DNA from: JASFQI01 sp050115555
GTDB lineage: Bacteria > Desulfobacterota > DSM-4660 > Desulfatiglandales > HGW-15
Reading direction: 5' to 3'
Assembly: GCA_050115555.1 (NCBI GenBank)
Contig: JASFQI010000114.1
Location: forward strand, 1-13,556
DNA: 13,556 bases
In this document: positions 13,199-13,556 of the stretch, in pieces
How positions within the stretch are numbered: position 1 is the first letter of the stretch
How the letters are laid out: each line of letters begins with the position of its first letter
Translations under genes and position numbers: made by a program
Notes under the pieces: generated by a model
The model's database searches: none
The model's input: the letters and a program-made list of their open reading frames with translations, nothing else
What the model was told of the DNA's origin: nothing

Positions 13199-13556
13199 AT
13201 GGAAACGGAAAGGAAATCGGCCCGAAAGGGAATGCGACTGTCCTATGTCTTCCTCATTGTCATCGCCGCGATTGCCTTGACCGCCTGCATCACCTACTGG
13301 CTGCTCGCAAACTATGTGTTCCTGAAAGAGTTCGAGCCGGTCCAGCTGAAAGCGCGGGAGCAACAGGAATTGCAAAGCAAATTGAAGGCGATCGGCATCG
13401 AGAGCCAGGGGCCCGGCTCCGAGGCGCCGCTGGAGCCGGAACGCTACAGCGAGGTCGGCGCAAAGCGCGAGATCGCGTTCACGGAGCGGGAATTGAATGC
13501 GATGCTTGCGAAGAATACCGATCTGGCTCGGAAACTTGCCATCGATCTTTCCGACA
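13199..13556 (+). CDS. Membrane-anchored protein of unknown function (N-terminal part, cut by window edge)
   Basis: 119 codons are visible, open to the right edge. Seen: a basic N-terminus (residues 1-13), one hydrophobic segment at about 14-41 that would anchor it in the inner membrane, a helical Gln/Lys/Glu-rich stretch (44-65), a Pro/Gly/Glu-rich linker (66-83) and the start of a domain reading IAFTERELNAMLAKNTDLAR (92-111). LTAC at 27-30 resembles a lipobox, but the hydrophobic run continues past it, so an anchor is more likely. ATG at 13199 has AAGGAG 6 nt upstream. It follows the DUF2959 gene on the same strand. I do not recognise the family from this part. Confidence 0.75.
   Translation, partial: METERKSARKGMRLSYVFLIVIAAIALTACITYWLLANYVFLKEFEPVQLKAREQQELQSKLKAIGIESQGPGSEAPLEPERYSEVGAKREIAFTERELNAMLAKNTDLARKLAIDLSD

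Noticed and set aside
13078..13556. Plus-strand frame from ATG 13078 open to the window edge
   Set aside because: From 13199 on it is the shadow of the membrane-anchored protein, with Cys/Arg/His-rich noise; only the first 40 or so codons look protein-like and that is too little.

Overview
The window looks like chromosomal DNA of a GC-rich anaerobic, Desulfobacterota-like bacterium (sulfate-reducing or syntrophic). This is inferred from the ferredoxin-dependent oxidoreductases, the FrhB-like iron-sulfur flavoprotein, the TRAP-transporter relic and the receiver-domain relic; no rRNA or tRNA is present to confirm it.

Region 1 (1-5637, minus strand) is one catabolic operon read leftwards: a Xre-cupin regulator, a fumarylacetoacetate-hydrolase-family enzyme, a class I/II aminotransferase, iorA, iorB and the start of an FrhB-like protein that leaves the window. 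Genes are separated by 14-52 nt or overlap by ATGA. The likely chemistry is amino acid to 2-oxo acid (aminotransferase), then to acyl- or aryl-acetyl-CoA plus reduced ferredoxin (IorAB), with the FrhB-like protein as a candidate electron-transfer partner.

Region 2 (5772-9432, plus strand) is a divergent three-gene operon for a xanthine-dehydrogenase-family molybdenum hydroxylase: FAD subunit, [2Fe-2S] subunit, molybdopterin subunit, joined by ATGA overlaps. It shares a 134-bp AT-rich intergenic region with the regulator, which probably controls at least its own operon.

Region 3 (about 9433-12307) is a plastic zone. It holds the 3' end of a TRAP permease gene (dctM, minus) fused head to head with the 3' end of a response-regulator receiver domain (plus), and three copies of a repeat of about 105 bp with imperfect terminal inverted repeats, one of them a half copy. 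An AT-rich SH3-domain gene sits exactly between two inverted copies of that repeat. A glycine-zipper surface-antigen lipoprotein gene lies further right.

Region 4 (12308-13556, plus) holds a DUF2959 lipoprotein gene and the start of a membrane-anchored protein of unknown function that leaves the window.

No CRISPR array, intact insertion sequence, tRNA or rRNA was recognised.
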